A DNA stretch of 64,000 bases from a bacterium (GTDB taxonomy: Bacteria; Bdellovibrionota; Bdellovibrionia; Bdellovibrionales; Bdellovibrionaceae), in assembly GCA_019752925.1 (NCBI GenBank), contig JAIELP010000006.1, positions 248,001 to 312,000 on the forward strand, read 5' to 3'. The notes under the pieces are model-generated. The model saw only the letters and a list, made by a program, of their open reading frames with translations, ran no database searches and had not been told where the DNA came from. The translations under genes and the position numbers were made by a program. The stretch's first letter is position 1; each line of letters begins with the position of its first letter. Of this stretch, positions 10,051-18,095 are shown piece after piece.

Positions 10051-10708
10051 ATTAGTAAACGGAGTACAGGTCGCATCTCACTACCGCGACGAAAAACACC
10101 AGTACGCTTCTAATAAAGAAGGTATCTGGCTGTTTATGGTAACAGAAATTTTAATGTTCGGCGGTTTATTCGTTGGTTACATTTTATTTCATTCCCTTTA
10201 TCCGGAAATGTTTGCTGAAGGTGCTTCGTTCTTAGATTGGAAGTTAGGTTTTGTTAATACTCTGGTCCTTATCTTCTCTTCTTTAACTATGGCTTTAGGT
10301 ATTTATTTTAATCAGGTGGGTCAACCCTCTAAAGCCACATGGGCTCTTTGGACCACGGTTGCGTGCGGCGCTATCTTCATGATTATTAAGTACTTCGAGT
10401 ACACTCACAAATTCCATATGGGTATTTTTCCGGGTAAATTTTTAGATCCTGTGATGATGGCCGAACACGGTCATACCGTTCAGAACGCTAACCTGGGTTT
10501 ATACTTTGGTTTTTATTTCTGTATGTCAGGTTTGCATGGTCTTCACGTTTTAATCGGTATGGGTTTAATTTCATGGATTGCAATAAAGAATATGAAACGT
10601 GAATTCAATCCTAAGTATTTTACTCCGATTGAAGGTGTTGGTATTTTCTGGCATATCGTCGACTTAATTTGGATCTTCTTATTCCCATTACTTTATTTAG
10701 TAGGCTAA
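10037..10708 (+). CDS. ctaE: Cytochrome c oxidase subunit III
   Basis: This is a 223-residue polytopic protein of the subunit III family, with the family features GIWLFMVTEILMFGGLF near the N-terminus, the central FEYTHKF and the C-terminal GIFWHIVDLIWIFLFPLLY. Subunit III stabilises the catalytic core. It starts inside the last codons of ctaD (14-nt overlap), so translation is probably coupled. Seven membrane segments would be expected for the full-length form; the length here is that of the common bacterial five- to seven-helix version. Confidence 0.96.
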   Translation: MSTNRLVNGVQVASHYRDEKHQYASNKEGIWLFMVTEILMFGGLFVGYILFHSLYPEMFAEGASFLDWKLGFVNTLVLIFSSLTMALGIYFNQVGQPSKATWALWTTVACGAIFMIIKYFEYTHKFHMGIFPGKFLDPVMMAEHGHTVQNANLGLYFGFYFCMSGLHGLHVLIGMGLISWIAIKNMKREFNPKYFTPIEGVGIFWHIVDLIWIFLFPLLYLVG

Positions 10709-10723
10709 GGAAGGAAACTATAT

Positions 10724-11041
10724 ATGGCACATCACGACTCTGATCACCACGTAACTCCGCTTAATGTTTACTTAAAAGTAGCAGGTGGATTATTTGCATT
10801 AACTTTTTTAACAATTATTGCTCACGTTTTTAAAGCGCACTATTTAGGGTTAGCTCCTTATATCGCGTTTTTAATTGCTGGCGCTAAAGCTTACTTAGTT
10901 ATGGCTTGGTTCATGCATTTAAAATACGACACCGCTGGTAACCGTATTATCTTTGCAACCGGTTTTGTCGGTTTAGCTTTATTATTTGCAATTTGCGCAA
11001 TTGATATTTACACGCGTGTTTATCAAGGAAGTATCTTATAA
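10724..11041 (+). CDS. ctaF: Cytochrome c oxidase subunit IV
   Basis: A 105-residue membrane protein with a His-rich N-terminus (MAHHDSDHH) and three hydrophobic helices, including AYLVMAWFMHLKYD, characteristic of prokaryotic cytochrome c oxidase subunit IV. It is a small accessory subunit of aa3/caa3 oxidases. AAGGAAA 9 nt upstream of the ATG is a good ribosome-binding site. It sits in the expected place after ctaE and only 3 nt before ctaB. Confidence 0.92.
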   Translation: MAHHDSDHHVTPLNVYLKVAGGLFALTFLTIIAHVFKAHYLGLAPYIAFLIAGAKAYLVMAWFMHLKYDTAGNRIIFATGFVGLALLFAICAIDIYTRVYQGSIL

Positions 11042-11044
11042 TTT

Positions 11045-11923
11045 GTGTTTAAAACTTACTCGAGTCTTACTAAATTCGGTATAGTGATTTTTGTTCTCTT
11101 GGCTGGTGTTGCGGGATACGCCACCAGCTTTCAAATTGAAAACTCTTTTGAAATTAAACATTTTCTGTGGTTCATCGGCGGACTATATTTTTTAAGTTCA
11201 GGAAGTCTTGCGCTTAATCAGGTGCAGGAATACAAGCTGGATCAAAAAATGCCTCGCACGGCCAAGCGTCCGATAGCTTCGGGGAAATTAACGCCAGCGG
11301 CGGGTTTAATTTTATCCGTGGCCATGTTGTTTGCCGGTATTAATATGTTGCACGAGTTATCTCCGATGGCGGGATACGTGGCGGCGGCTTCTGTTATTCT
11401 TTATAATGGTGTTTATACTATGTATTGGAAGCCTAAATGGGTTTTTGCTGCAGTTCCGGGGGCTGTGCCGGGAGCTTTACCGATTACAATTGGCTATGCA
11501 GTTAATAACCCGGATATTTTTAATTCTGAATCGGTGTATTTATTTTTAATTATGTTTTTATGGCAGATGCCCCACTTCTGGGCCATTGCAATTAAATACG
11601 TTGAAGACTACCGCTTAGGTTCAATTCCAACTTTACCGGTCAGTCTGGGAATTCAAAAAACACTTTTTCATATAGGTCTATACACATTTACTTATTGTGG
11701 TGTTGCCATTGCATCGCCTTTTTTCCTGCATGCTAGCTGGATTTATGCAGCGGTAGTATTTCCGTTTGCATTCATGTTACTCAAAGAATTTTTTCATATG
11801 TACCGTACCGATGGCCGCGAAAAATGGCTGGCTTTCTTTATGTGGACTAATGTGAGTATGCTTGTATTTATATTTATTCCGGTTATTGATAAGTGGAATT
11901 TTCTTTTTATCGGACGGGGTTAA
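11045..11923 (+). CDS. ctaB: Protohaem IX farnesyltransferase (haem O synthase)
   Basis: This UbiA-superfamily prenyltransferase converts haem B to haem O for the oxidase. The first aspartate-rich prenyl-binding region reads NQVQEYKLDQKMPRTAKRP, the hallmark of the CtaB/COX10 branch; the second loop contains YVEDYRLGSIPTLPV. Eight to nine hydrophobic helices are visible. The start is a GTG 3 nt after ctaF. Haem A synthase (ctaA) and the CuB assembly factor CtaG do not appear in this window and must lie elsewhere if haem A is made. Confidence 0.95.
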   Translation: MFKTYSSLTKFGIVIFVLLAGVAGYATSFQIENSFEIKHFLWFIGGLYFLSSGSLALNQVQEYKLDQKMPRTAKRPIASGKLTPAAGLILSVAMLFAGINMLHELSPMAGYVAAASVILYNGVYTMYWKPKWVFAAVPGAVPGALPITIGYAVNNPDIFNSESVYLFLIMFLWQMPHFWAIAIKYVEDYRLGSIPTLPVSLGIQKTLFHIGLYTFTYCGVAIASPFFLHASWIYAAVVFPFAFMLLKEFFHMYRTDGREKWLAFFMWTNVSMLVFIFIPVIDKWNFLFIGRG

Positions 11924-11924
11924 T

Positions 11925-12647
11925 TTGAAAGAAGCTTTTTTGCAGCCTTTCAAAGATCTGTACAATGAAAAAAGTTCTGATGCCATTTTTGCCTTAATCT
12001 ATACAGCTATTGTTTTAACCTGCATGGATTATTTTTTTATACCACCGCGCCTGGAATCAATTATTTCAGGTCAAGGAGTAGGTGGGTGGTATACGCCCTC
12101 ACTGCCTGCAGGGTTGGGTTGGGTATTGAGCTGTTTGATTGGTTTTTTAATTTTACCAGCTATTTTTATTAAATTTATTTTTAAAAAAGATGTTAGTAGC
12201 TATGGTTTTTCTACAAATCAGTTTGGCTCGCATTTAAAAATTTATTTAGGATTTTTTGCATTTATGTTTCCGTTTATTTATGTGGCCGCACAATCGCCGG
12301 CGTTTAAAAGTGTTTATCCTTTTGTTCCTGCGGCTAAAATTTCTATGACAAATTTTTTAATCTGGGAAGTAGCTTACATCAGTCAGTTTTTTGCTTTGGA
12401 ATTTTTTTTCAGGGGGTATTTGCTTTATACTCTTGAAAAACATATGAATAAGTTTTTGGCTATTGCCGTAATGGTGGTGCCTTACACTATGATTCATTTT
12501 CATAAACCTTATACGGAAACATTTGGTGCCGTTATAGCCGGGTGTGTTTTAGGTTTCTTATCTTTAAGATATCGTTCGTGGCTTGGTGGAGCTTTACTAC
12601 ATGCGCTGGTTGCAGTTAGCGCAGATGTTTTGGCGAGCTTGCCGTAA
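11925..12647 (+). CDS. CPBP family intramembrane metalloprotease
   Basis: A polytopic protein with the CPBP/Abi motifs: motif 1 as LEFFFRGYLL (ExxxR, with the usual first Glu of the EE pair replaced by Leu), motif 2 as FxxxH-like PYTMIHFH, and motif 3 as LLHALVAVSAD. The family includes CAAX-prenyl-protease-like enzymes, often of unknown substrate. I place the start at TTG 11925, right after the ctaB stop, with GGGG 6 nt upstream. A longer frame from ATG 11862 would overlap ctaB by 62 nt and adds residues not seen in the family. Its place at the end of the oxidase operon may mean only co-transcription. Confidence 0.82.
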   Translation: MKEAFLQPFKDLYNEKSSDAIFALIYTAIVLTCMDYFFIPPRLESIISGQGVGGWYTPSLPAGLGWVLSCLIGFLILPAIFIKFIFKKDVSSYGFSTNQFGSHLKIYLGFFAFMFPFIYVAAQSPAFKSVYPFVPAAKISMTNFLIWEVAYISQFFALEFFFRGYLLYTLEKHMNKFLAIAVMVVPYTMIHFHKPYTETFGAVIAGCVLGFLSLRYRSWLGGALLHALVAVSADVLASLP

Positions 12648-12679
12648 ATCTGGCACTTAAGTTGCTCTAGTGTTTCTTA

Positions 12680-14056
12680 ATGCAAAAGTTTCTCTTTTTT
12701 TTAACAATTTTGATTCTGAGTTTTGTTGCACAGGCTACTGTCTCAAACCGATACGATGTTATAGTCGTCGGAGCTGGCCCGGTTGGCTTGGCCACTGCAT
12801 TAGAAGCTCGAGAGGCAGGGCTATCAGTATTGGTCATTGAAAAACGCGTTCCTGAGGCTTTAAAGAGCAATTCTTCCCAGCAAAACTCATGGGGTAGCCG
12901 TTTACGAAATGTGACACTCGATTACGCTAGCGTCGACTTTTTAAACGCCAAAGGTATTTCAGGATTTTCTTCTAAATTTGATGAAATTCAGGTTTTACAC
13001 CGCAATGAAGTTAGCCATTTTCAGAATAAACTGTCGTGGGCTGAGGTGTATAAATTGTTTTTTGGGCGGCTTGCTTATGGTTTGAGTAATATTGGACAAC
13101 TGGAAAAAAAATTACTGGAAAAAGCACAGAGCAAAGGCGTTGAGATTGTATTCGGTGCCCAGATGTCGGATTTGAAAAATATAAATACCAATGCAAAAGA
13201 TAATGTTGAAATGAATCTTAAGATGGGTAGTGAAGTTAAAAATTTAACTGCTAAATTGGTTATAGGCGCCGATGGTGCTGGCAGCCAAACGGCTGCGCAA
13301 TTGGGTGTAAAACGCGTAGTTCTTCCGGATTATAAAGAGCACCGCATGTTAACTGCAGATTTTAGAGTGTCCTCAAAAGCAACTCTAGCTATTTATAATT
13401 ACGGCAATTCCGAAGCTGAACTGAGCATGAAAGGTTTGGCATTTGCAGTTGATGGAACGGCATCGGTCACTATCCCTGCTCCAGCAACATTAACAGATTT
13501 GAATGATCCGCAACAGAGACTTTTTGCCACTCAATTGTTGGTCGAAAAAGCTTTAGCTTTAGGTGTGGATGGTCCAATTCTTTCAGTGGCGTCGCTTTAC
13601 TCAAACGGGATTGATAAAACTTCGCACTCACGAGTGGGATCCATATTTTTAGTTGGAGATGCGGCCCGTAAAACAAATCCGGCAACCGGTAAGGGAATTA
13701 ATATTGGTTTTGAAGATATAGCCCATTTAAAGAATGTATTTAAAAAACTAGCCGCCGACACTTTGTCTTTATCTGATTTGATAAAAGCCGAAAAAAACAT
13801 TTCAGATAATTCTATTAAATCAAACGAGCTTTCTTTAAGAGCTTCGTCTATGTCAAATTGGATGGGTGCAAAGCAAAACTATTATTTTATGCTGAATATT
13901 TTAAAGCTGGGTTTGGCGCCTAAACCCGATTCTGAATTGATGTTGAAAATGAAAGATTGGATAAGTTACGCAAAAGAAAAACTAAAAATGCCTTCTTCGG
14001 TGGAAGAAGGCCAAGTGCCAGTCAGAATGTGCCGGCAGTTGTTTTTGAGTCTTTAA
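12680..14056 (+). CDS. FAD-dependent monooxygenase-like flavoprotein with signal peptide
   Basis: Residues 25-60 form a Rossmann FAD-binding site (VIVVGAGPVGLATALEA, then VLVIEKR). The second motif is VIGADGAGSQTA and the third is FLVGDAARKTNPATGKGIN, the standard series of group A flavin monooxygenases such as PHBH and UbiH relatives. Unusually, the protein begins with a hydrophobic segment (MQKFLFFLTILILSFVAQA) that looks like a Sec signal peptide or membrane anchor and has no twin arginine. Substrate unknown. It starts 32 nt after the CPBP gene and converges with maiA 2 nt away. Confidence 0.82.
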   Translation: MQKFLFFLTILILSFVAQATVSNRYDVIVVGAGPVGLATALEAREAGLSVLVIEKRVPEALKSNSSQQNSWGSRLRNVTLDYASVDFLNAKGISGFSSKFDEIQVLHRNEVSHFQNKLSWAEVYKLFFGRLAYGLSNIGQLEKKLLEKAQSKGVEIVFGAQMSDLKNINTNAKDNVEMNLKMGSEVKNLTAKLVIGADGAGSQTAAQLGVKRVVLPDYKEHRMLTADFRVSSKATLAIYNYGNSEAELSMKGLAFAVDGTASVTIPAPATLTDLNDPQQRLFATQLLVEKALALGVDGPILSVASLYSNGIDKTSHSRVGSIFLVGDAARKTNPATGKGINIGFEDIAHLKNVFKKLAADTLSLSDLIKAEKNISDNSIKSNELSLRASSMSNWMGAKQNYYFMLNILKLGLAPKPDSELMLKMKDWISYAKEKLKMPSSVEEGQVPVRMCRQLFLSL

Positions 14057-14057
14057 T

Positions 14058-14726
14058 TTAGGAAATTAATAAATCTTTAGGTGTATCGGATTGTCTGTAA
14101 GGGTGTGCTTTTTTAAAAGCTTGTTGTGCCAAACAATTTTCATTAATTTTAGACAAGATTGTAAATTGTGAAAAATCCACATTAAAACGAGTTGCAGTAA
14201 ACAATTGCGGAATTAAAAAAATGTCGGCAGCGGTCACTTGATCACCAAAGCAATATTGTTTCGCATAAGGTGCAATAGTATTTTCAAAGGCGGTAAGGCC
14301 TTCGGTTATCCATTTGGTCAGCCATTGGTTTTTTTGTTCAGCTGAAATTTTTAAGTCTTTTTCAAGAAAGTTTGTAACTTTTAAATTTTGTAATGGATGA
14401 ATGTCGGCATTTATGATTTCACAGGCCTGTTTAATTTTGGCTTTCATAAAGCTGTCTTTTGGGAAAAAGCTTACGTGATCGGGGAAAACCTCATCGAGAT
14501 ATTCAACGATTGCAAACGATTGCGATAATGTTTTGCCATCATGAATAAGTGTTGGAACTCCACCCATAGGATTCAGTTTGCGGTAATCTGAGGAGTTTTG
14601 CTCGCCGCCGTTATTTATCAAATGTACAGGAGTGTATGTGTATTTAAGCTGCTTAAGTTCTAACGCTATACGTGCGCGGTAAGAAGTAGAGCTGCGGAAG
14701 TAGTTATAAAGGTTTAAATTTTCCAT
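14058..14726 (-). CDS. maiA: Maleylacetoacetate isomerase (zeta-class GST)
   Basis: MaiA isomerises maleylacetoacetate to fumarylacetoacetate in tyrosine/phenylalanine breakdown. The N-terminal thioredoxin fold has the signature SSTSYRAR at residues 12-19 (family form SSCSxRVR) and NPMGGVPTLIHDG. The all-helical C-terminal domain carries DQVTAADIFLIPQL. I start at the internal ATG 14726 (222 residues, the family length); an upstream extension to 14819 encodes non-family residues. The next enzyme of the pathway, a fumarylacetoacetase-family protein, is encoded at 15409 on the other strand. Confidence 0.88.
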   Translation of the reverse strand: MENLNLYNYFRSSTSYRARIALELKQLKYTYTPVHLINNGGEQNSSDYRKLNPMGGVPTLIHDGKTLSQSFAIVEYLDEVFPDHVSFFPKDSFMKAKIKQACEIINADIHPLQNLKVTNFLEKDLKISAEQKNQWLTKWITEGLTAFENTIAPYAKQYCFGDQVTAADIFLIPQLFTATRFNVDFSQFTILSKINENCLAQQAFKKAHPYRQSDTPKDLLIS

Positions 14727-14833
14727 ACTTGAAACTATAGCCAAAAAAAGTTTTGTACACACTAATGCCGCACTAGGTCTACTGGTTTTTACGCTAAAAC
14801 ATGATAAAGTCACAGTCACATAAAGGAGAGCTT

Positions 14834-15397
14834 ATGAAAAAAATATTAGCGACGATTTTATTGGTATTTTCTTCCGCAGCGTACGCTCAAAAAGCATCAT
14901 CAGGATTTTCTTATTCTATGCCGGCTGTTGAGGTTGGTTTTAAATGGAATACAACAAAAGTAAATAATTCTACATCTGACAAACAGGTTATGGGATATCA
15001 ATTAGGTATTTCAACTGTTGCAAATATGTCAGATTCTTTCGGCGTAAGAACAGGTCTGTTTTATACAGAGCGCCCATTTGAGTCGGATTTTGCCGCATCA
15101 AATAGTAAAGGTAAGTTTACATACTTTGAAGTCCCGCTTCAGTTAATGTTTAAAATTGAAGATTATGCCGGAGTGTATGTGGGCCCAAGCCTAGCAGTTA
15201 AGTTAAGTGATGAAGTTTCTCCAGGTAGTCTCACAGATGTTAAATCGATGGTGATTCCTTTAACGTTCGGTGCAGCATTCAAGTTTTTACCTAACTTCGG
15301 TATTAACGCATTTTTTGAAACTGTGTCTGGCGATTTAGCCAACAATGTTTCAAACTCAAGAGCCGTTGGCGTAAATTTACTTATTACTTTAGATTAA
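14834..15397 (+). CDS. Outer-membrane beta-barrel protein
   Basis: A signal peptide (MKKILATILLVFSSAAYAQ) is followed by about 168 residues of alternating polar/hydrophobic strands with aromatic girdle residues, as in small OmpX/opacity-type eight-stranded barrels. The chain ends in LLITLD rather than a terminal Phe. AAGGAGAG upstream of ATG 14834 fixes the start; an in-frame ATG at 14801 lies before this site and is unlikely. The gene is divergent from maiA and 11 nt upstream of the fumarylacetoacetase-like gene. Function unknown. Confidence 0.8.
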   Translation: MKKILATILLVFSSAAYAQKASSGFSYSMPAVEVGFKWNTTKVNNSTSDKQVMGYQLGISTVANMSDSFGVRTGLFYTERPFESDFAASNSKGKFTYFEVPLQLMFKIEDYAGVYVGPSLAVKLSDEVSPGSLTDVKSMVIPLTFGAAFKFLPNFGINAFFETVSGDLANNVSNSRAVGVNLLITLD

Positions 15398-15408
15398 TCG
15401 GGACAAAA

Positions 15409-16395
15409 ATGAAATTAGCTTCTCTTAAATCTACAAAATCACTGGATGGCGAATTAGTAGTAATGGCAAAAGATCTTAAATCTTTTGCCAGAGTCCATCA
15501 CATAGCTCCATCTTTAAGAGAAGCCGTTGAAAACTGGAAAACGACTGAGGCCCCACTAAAAGAAGTTTACGAAAAATTAAACAGCAAACAACTATCGGGC
15601 GCAGAGCCTGTTACGGATGAAAAAATATTTCATTCGGTTTTGCCGCGTACTTGGTTGTTTGCTGATGGTTCAGCTTTTATTCATCATATTAAATTAGTAC
15701 GCCAAGCCCGAAAAGCTGCTTTGCCTGAAACTCTGCTGACTGTTCCATTAATGTATCAGGCTGAAAGCGGTAGATTTTTAGCTCCTACTGAGGACATTCC
15801 TCAACGTGATTTCAGTCATGGTACTGACTTTGAAGCTGAAGTAGGTGTGATTGTAGATCACGTACCCATGGGTGTGACGCCTGAACAGGCGCTTAGTCAT
15901 ATTAAACTTTTAGTTTTAATTAACGACGTTTCTTTACGTGGTTTAATTCCGGAAGAATTGGCAAGCGGTTTTGGATTTTTTCAAAGTAAACCGACAAAAG
16001 CTTTATCGCCTGCAGCAGTTACACTGGATGAGCTCGGTGAATACTGGAAAAATGGACGGGTTTGCTTGCCTTTAGATGTTAGATACAATTCTGAATTTTT
16101 CGGTAAGGCGAATGCTCAAGAAATGCATTTCCATTTCGGACAATTGATTGCACATGCCGCAAAGACCCGTGATTTAGCAGCGGGAAGTTTAATTGGCAGT
16201 GGAACTGTTTCAAATGAAGACGCAAGCCAAGGGTCCAGTTGTTTAGCCGAAAAGCGTATGATTGAGCAGATAAACTCCGGTGAAATTAAGACTCCATTTA
16301 TGAAAGAAAATGATACAATAGAGATTGAAATGAAGCACCCTAATGGAGATAGTATTTTTGGACGTATCTTTCAACGAGTTAAAAAAGTTAATTAA
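15409..16395 (+). CDS. Fumarylacetoacetate hydrolase family protein
   Basis: The 328-residue protein has the FAH catalytic domain. FSHGTDFEAEVGVIVDHV supplies metal-binding Glu residues, INDVSLRGL the following helix, FFQSKPTKALSPAAVT the substrate loop, and LIGSGTVSNED the conserved turn. These enzymes hydrolyse fumarylacetoacetate or related beta-diketo acids with a divalent metal. With MaiA nearby, the last step of tyrosine catabolism (to fumarate and acetoacetate) is the likely role. The N-terminal 80 residues are typical of the approximately 330-residue bacterial subgroup. Homogentisate dioxygenase and HppD are not in the window. Confidence 0.87.
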   Translation: MKLASLKSTKSLDGELVVMAKDLKSFARVHHIAPSLREAVENWKTTEAPLKEVYEKLNSKQLSGAEPVTDEKIFHSVLPRTWLFADGSAFIHHIKLVRQARKAALPETLLTVPLMYQAESGRFLAPTEDIPQRDFSHGTDFEAEVGVIVDHVPMGVTPEQALSHIKLLVLINDVSLRGLIPEELASGFGFFQSKPTKALSPAAVTLDELGEYWKNGRVCLPLDVRYNSEFFGKANAQEMHFHFGQLIAHAAKTRDLAAGSLIGSGTVSNEDASQGSSCLAEKRMIEQINSGEIKTPFMKENDTIEIEMKHPNGDSIFGRIFQRVKKVN

Positions 16396-17188
16396 ACAAT
16401 ATTTCCAGCTTTTTACAGTTGTAAGTTTATTAACGGGCTGTACTTCGCTTAGTTTGATAAATGTTATTCCTGAAATTGAATCTCCAACTATGCAAGGCAA
16501 CAATGGGCGAATAGGTTTTGAACTTGCCGGGGTGGGTGGTAAAGAGCTTATTTTGGTGGATGATCCATCTAAACGACCCGTTGTATTTAATAAAAATAAT
16601 TTAAAAACTTCTACAACCGTAACAACCCGTACCGGTCTCTCTTGGTATCCAACCAATAATTTAGCTATTGCCGGAGGTATTCAGAACTCATCAGCATTGT
16701 ATTTAAAAGGTAAGCTCAATGTTTTGAATTCTTATCGTGAAGACCCTGAGTTGGGTTTAGTGTATTTAAGTATTAATTTTGAAACCACGTATCAACAGGC
16801 TAGAAAAAGTGGTGATACTAATGGTGTAGGTGGTGCTACCGGCTTTCCATGGGAGGGCACTTCGCAAAGTATCACAGGAGCGGCAGGGGTATCTGTTGGG
16901 TATCAGCTTTTCAAGAGAGTTGTTCCTTTTTTAGGCTTCAGCTATCAACAGATTCAGACTACCGGAAATGTGAACCAGTCCCAATCGCTTAACGGAGCCG
17001 ATGCCGGTGGAAGCTATAGCTTAGGGCCGGTTGACGGCACGACGCAGGTTATAGGCTTTGGATTGGAATACCGTCCTAAAAACAGATTTTTTATTACACC
17101 CTTAATACAGTATTTTGATTTTGACTGGGGCGGAAATAAAATTAAAGACGTTACTGGCTCAATCAAAATAACTTATGTACCATTGTAG
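16343..17188 (+). CDS. Putative lipoprotein / beta-barrel surface protein
   Basis: The N-terminal part contains a hydrophobic segment ending in a lipobox (VSLLTGC). The rest is rich in beta-strand patterns with Gly and aromatic residues (VGYQLFKRVVPFLGFSYQQ, GFGLEYRPKNRFFITPL), like an outer-membrane barrel. It overlaps the end of the upstream enzyme gene by 53 nt when started at ATG 16343, which also makes the n-region of the signal peptide unusually long. A non-ATG start near 16394-16400 (for example ATT before KQYFQLF) would give a normal lipoprotein signal, so the start is uncertain. Function unknown. Confidence 0.68.
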   Translation: MEIVFLDVSFNELKKLIKQYFQLFTVVSLLTGCTSLSLINVIPEIESPTMQGNNGRIGFELAGVGGKELILVDDPSKRPVVFNKNNLKTSTTVTTRTGLSWYPTNNLAIAGGIQNSSALYLKGKLNVLNSYREDPELGLVYLSINFETTYQQARKSGDTNGVGGATGFPWEGTSQSITGAAGVSVGYQLFKRVVPFLGFSYQQIQTTGNVNQSQSLNGADAGGSYSLGPVDGTTQVIGFGLEYRPKNRFFITPLIQYFDFDWGGNKIKDVTGSIKITYVPL

Positions 17189-17191
17189 TTA

Positions 17192-18088
17192 ATGAAAAAC
17201 TACTTTGTTCACAAAAACTTTTATTCCGAATATAAAAAACTCAGAAGTGAATTTGTTGATAATTTTAAAAATGCTAAAAGTACGCATCAAAAAAGATTCG
17301 TATGGGATTTTTGGTATGATGAAAACCAGTATCATCTCATTAGAACTCCGGCCTATTATTACTTTAATCAATTGCAGTATGAAAAATTTCATTCATATTT
17401 AGTTCAGTGGGGGCGTGAAAATCTGGGATGCCACGATATTTCACCTCCGTGGCTTAGTTACTATGTTGATGGCTGCTATCAGCAGCTGCATTCGGATGTG
17501 CCTCATGGACCGTGGGCATTTGTTTATTCGCTAACGCCAAATAAAAAAGAGTTTAAAGGCGGCGAAACACTTATTTTAAAAGATAGCACTCTGAATTACT
17601 GGAATAATTATAAGCAAAGTAATAATTATGAATATGACAGCTTTGTTGATGTGATTCCTTCTATGATGAATCAGCTTGTGGTATTTGATCCACGCTTTCC
17701 TCATGGCGTAACTGAAGTAAAAGGTACGCGTGATCCATTAAAAAGCCGTTTAGTGATGCACGGATGGTTTGTAAACCCAAGGCCTTATGTTGTGGGTGGG
17801 CTTAGTACTTCACAAGTGCAAAACTCTGTGGAAAAAGTATTTAGTGGGCTTAATAGTGTATTGGAACAAATTGATTTACTGGATGGTGCACTTTCTGTGC
17901 GTATGCAGGTGGCGCCTTCGGGTGAAGTCAAAAATTATAAAATACTAACCAATACCTTATTATCTCTTGCGCAAAAGCCTGATGATGTAAGTTATGTACA
18001 AAAAGAATTAAAATCTCTTTTTGTTAATACTAAATTTGCTAAAGCCAAAAAAGCTTCGCAAATTACAATGCCATTAATTTTTAAATAG
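17192..18088 (+). CDS. 2OG-Fe(II) oxygenase with C-terminal TonB/AgmX-like domain
   Basis: Residues 1-200 look like a prolyl-4-hydroxylase-type double-stranded beta-helix oxygenase. The iron ligands are H-x-D in LHSDVPHG (His100, Asp102) and a distal His in RFPHGVTEV (His171); a 2-oxoglutarate-binding Arg lies in KSRLVMHGWF (Arg186). FKGGETLIL is the conserved strand before the core. Residues 230-298 (LSVRMQVAPSGEVKNYKIL ... AKKASQITMPLIF) match the pattern of TonB-C or AgmX/PglI C-terminal domains: strand, Gly-x-Val, short helix, terminal strand. No signal peptide is visible. The substrate is unknown. The gene starts 3 nt after its upstream neighbour. Confidence 0.75.
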   Translation: MKNYFVHKNFYSEYKKLRSEFVDNFKNAKSTHQKRFVWDFWYDENQYHLIRTPAYYYFNQLQYEKFHSYLVQWGRENLGCHDISPPWLSYYVDGCYQQLHSDVPHGPWAFVYSLTPNKKEFKGGETLILKDSTLNYWNNYKQSNNYEYDSFVDVIPSMMNQLVVFDPRFPHGVTEVKGTRDPLKSRLVMHGWFVNPRPYVVGGLSTSQVQNSVEKVFSGLNSVLEQIDLLDGALSVRMQVAPSGEVKNYKILTNTLLSLAQKPDDVSYVQKELKSLFVNTKFAKAKKASQITMPLIFK

Positions 18089-18095
18089 AGGTCTT

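Noticed and set aside
16410..16425. Second SOS box (TTACAGTTGTAA)
   Set aside because: The spacer is 4 nt instead of 3, and it lies within a coding region.
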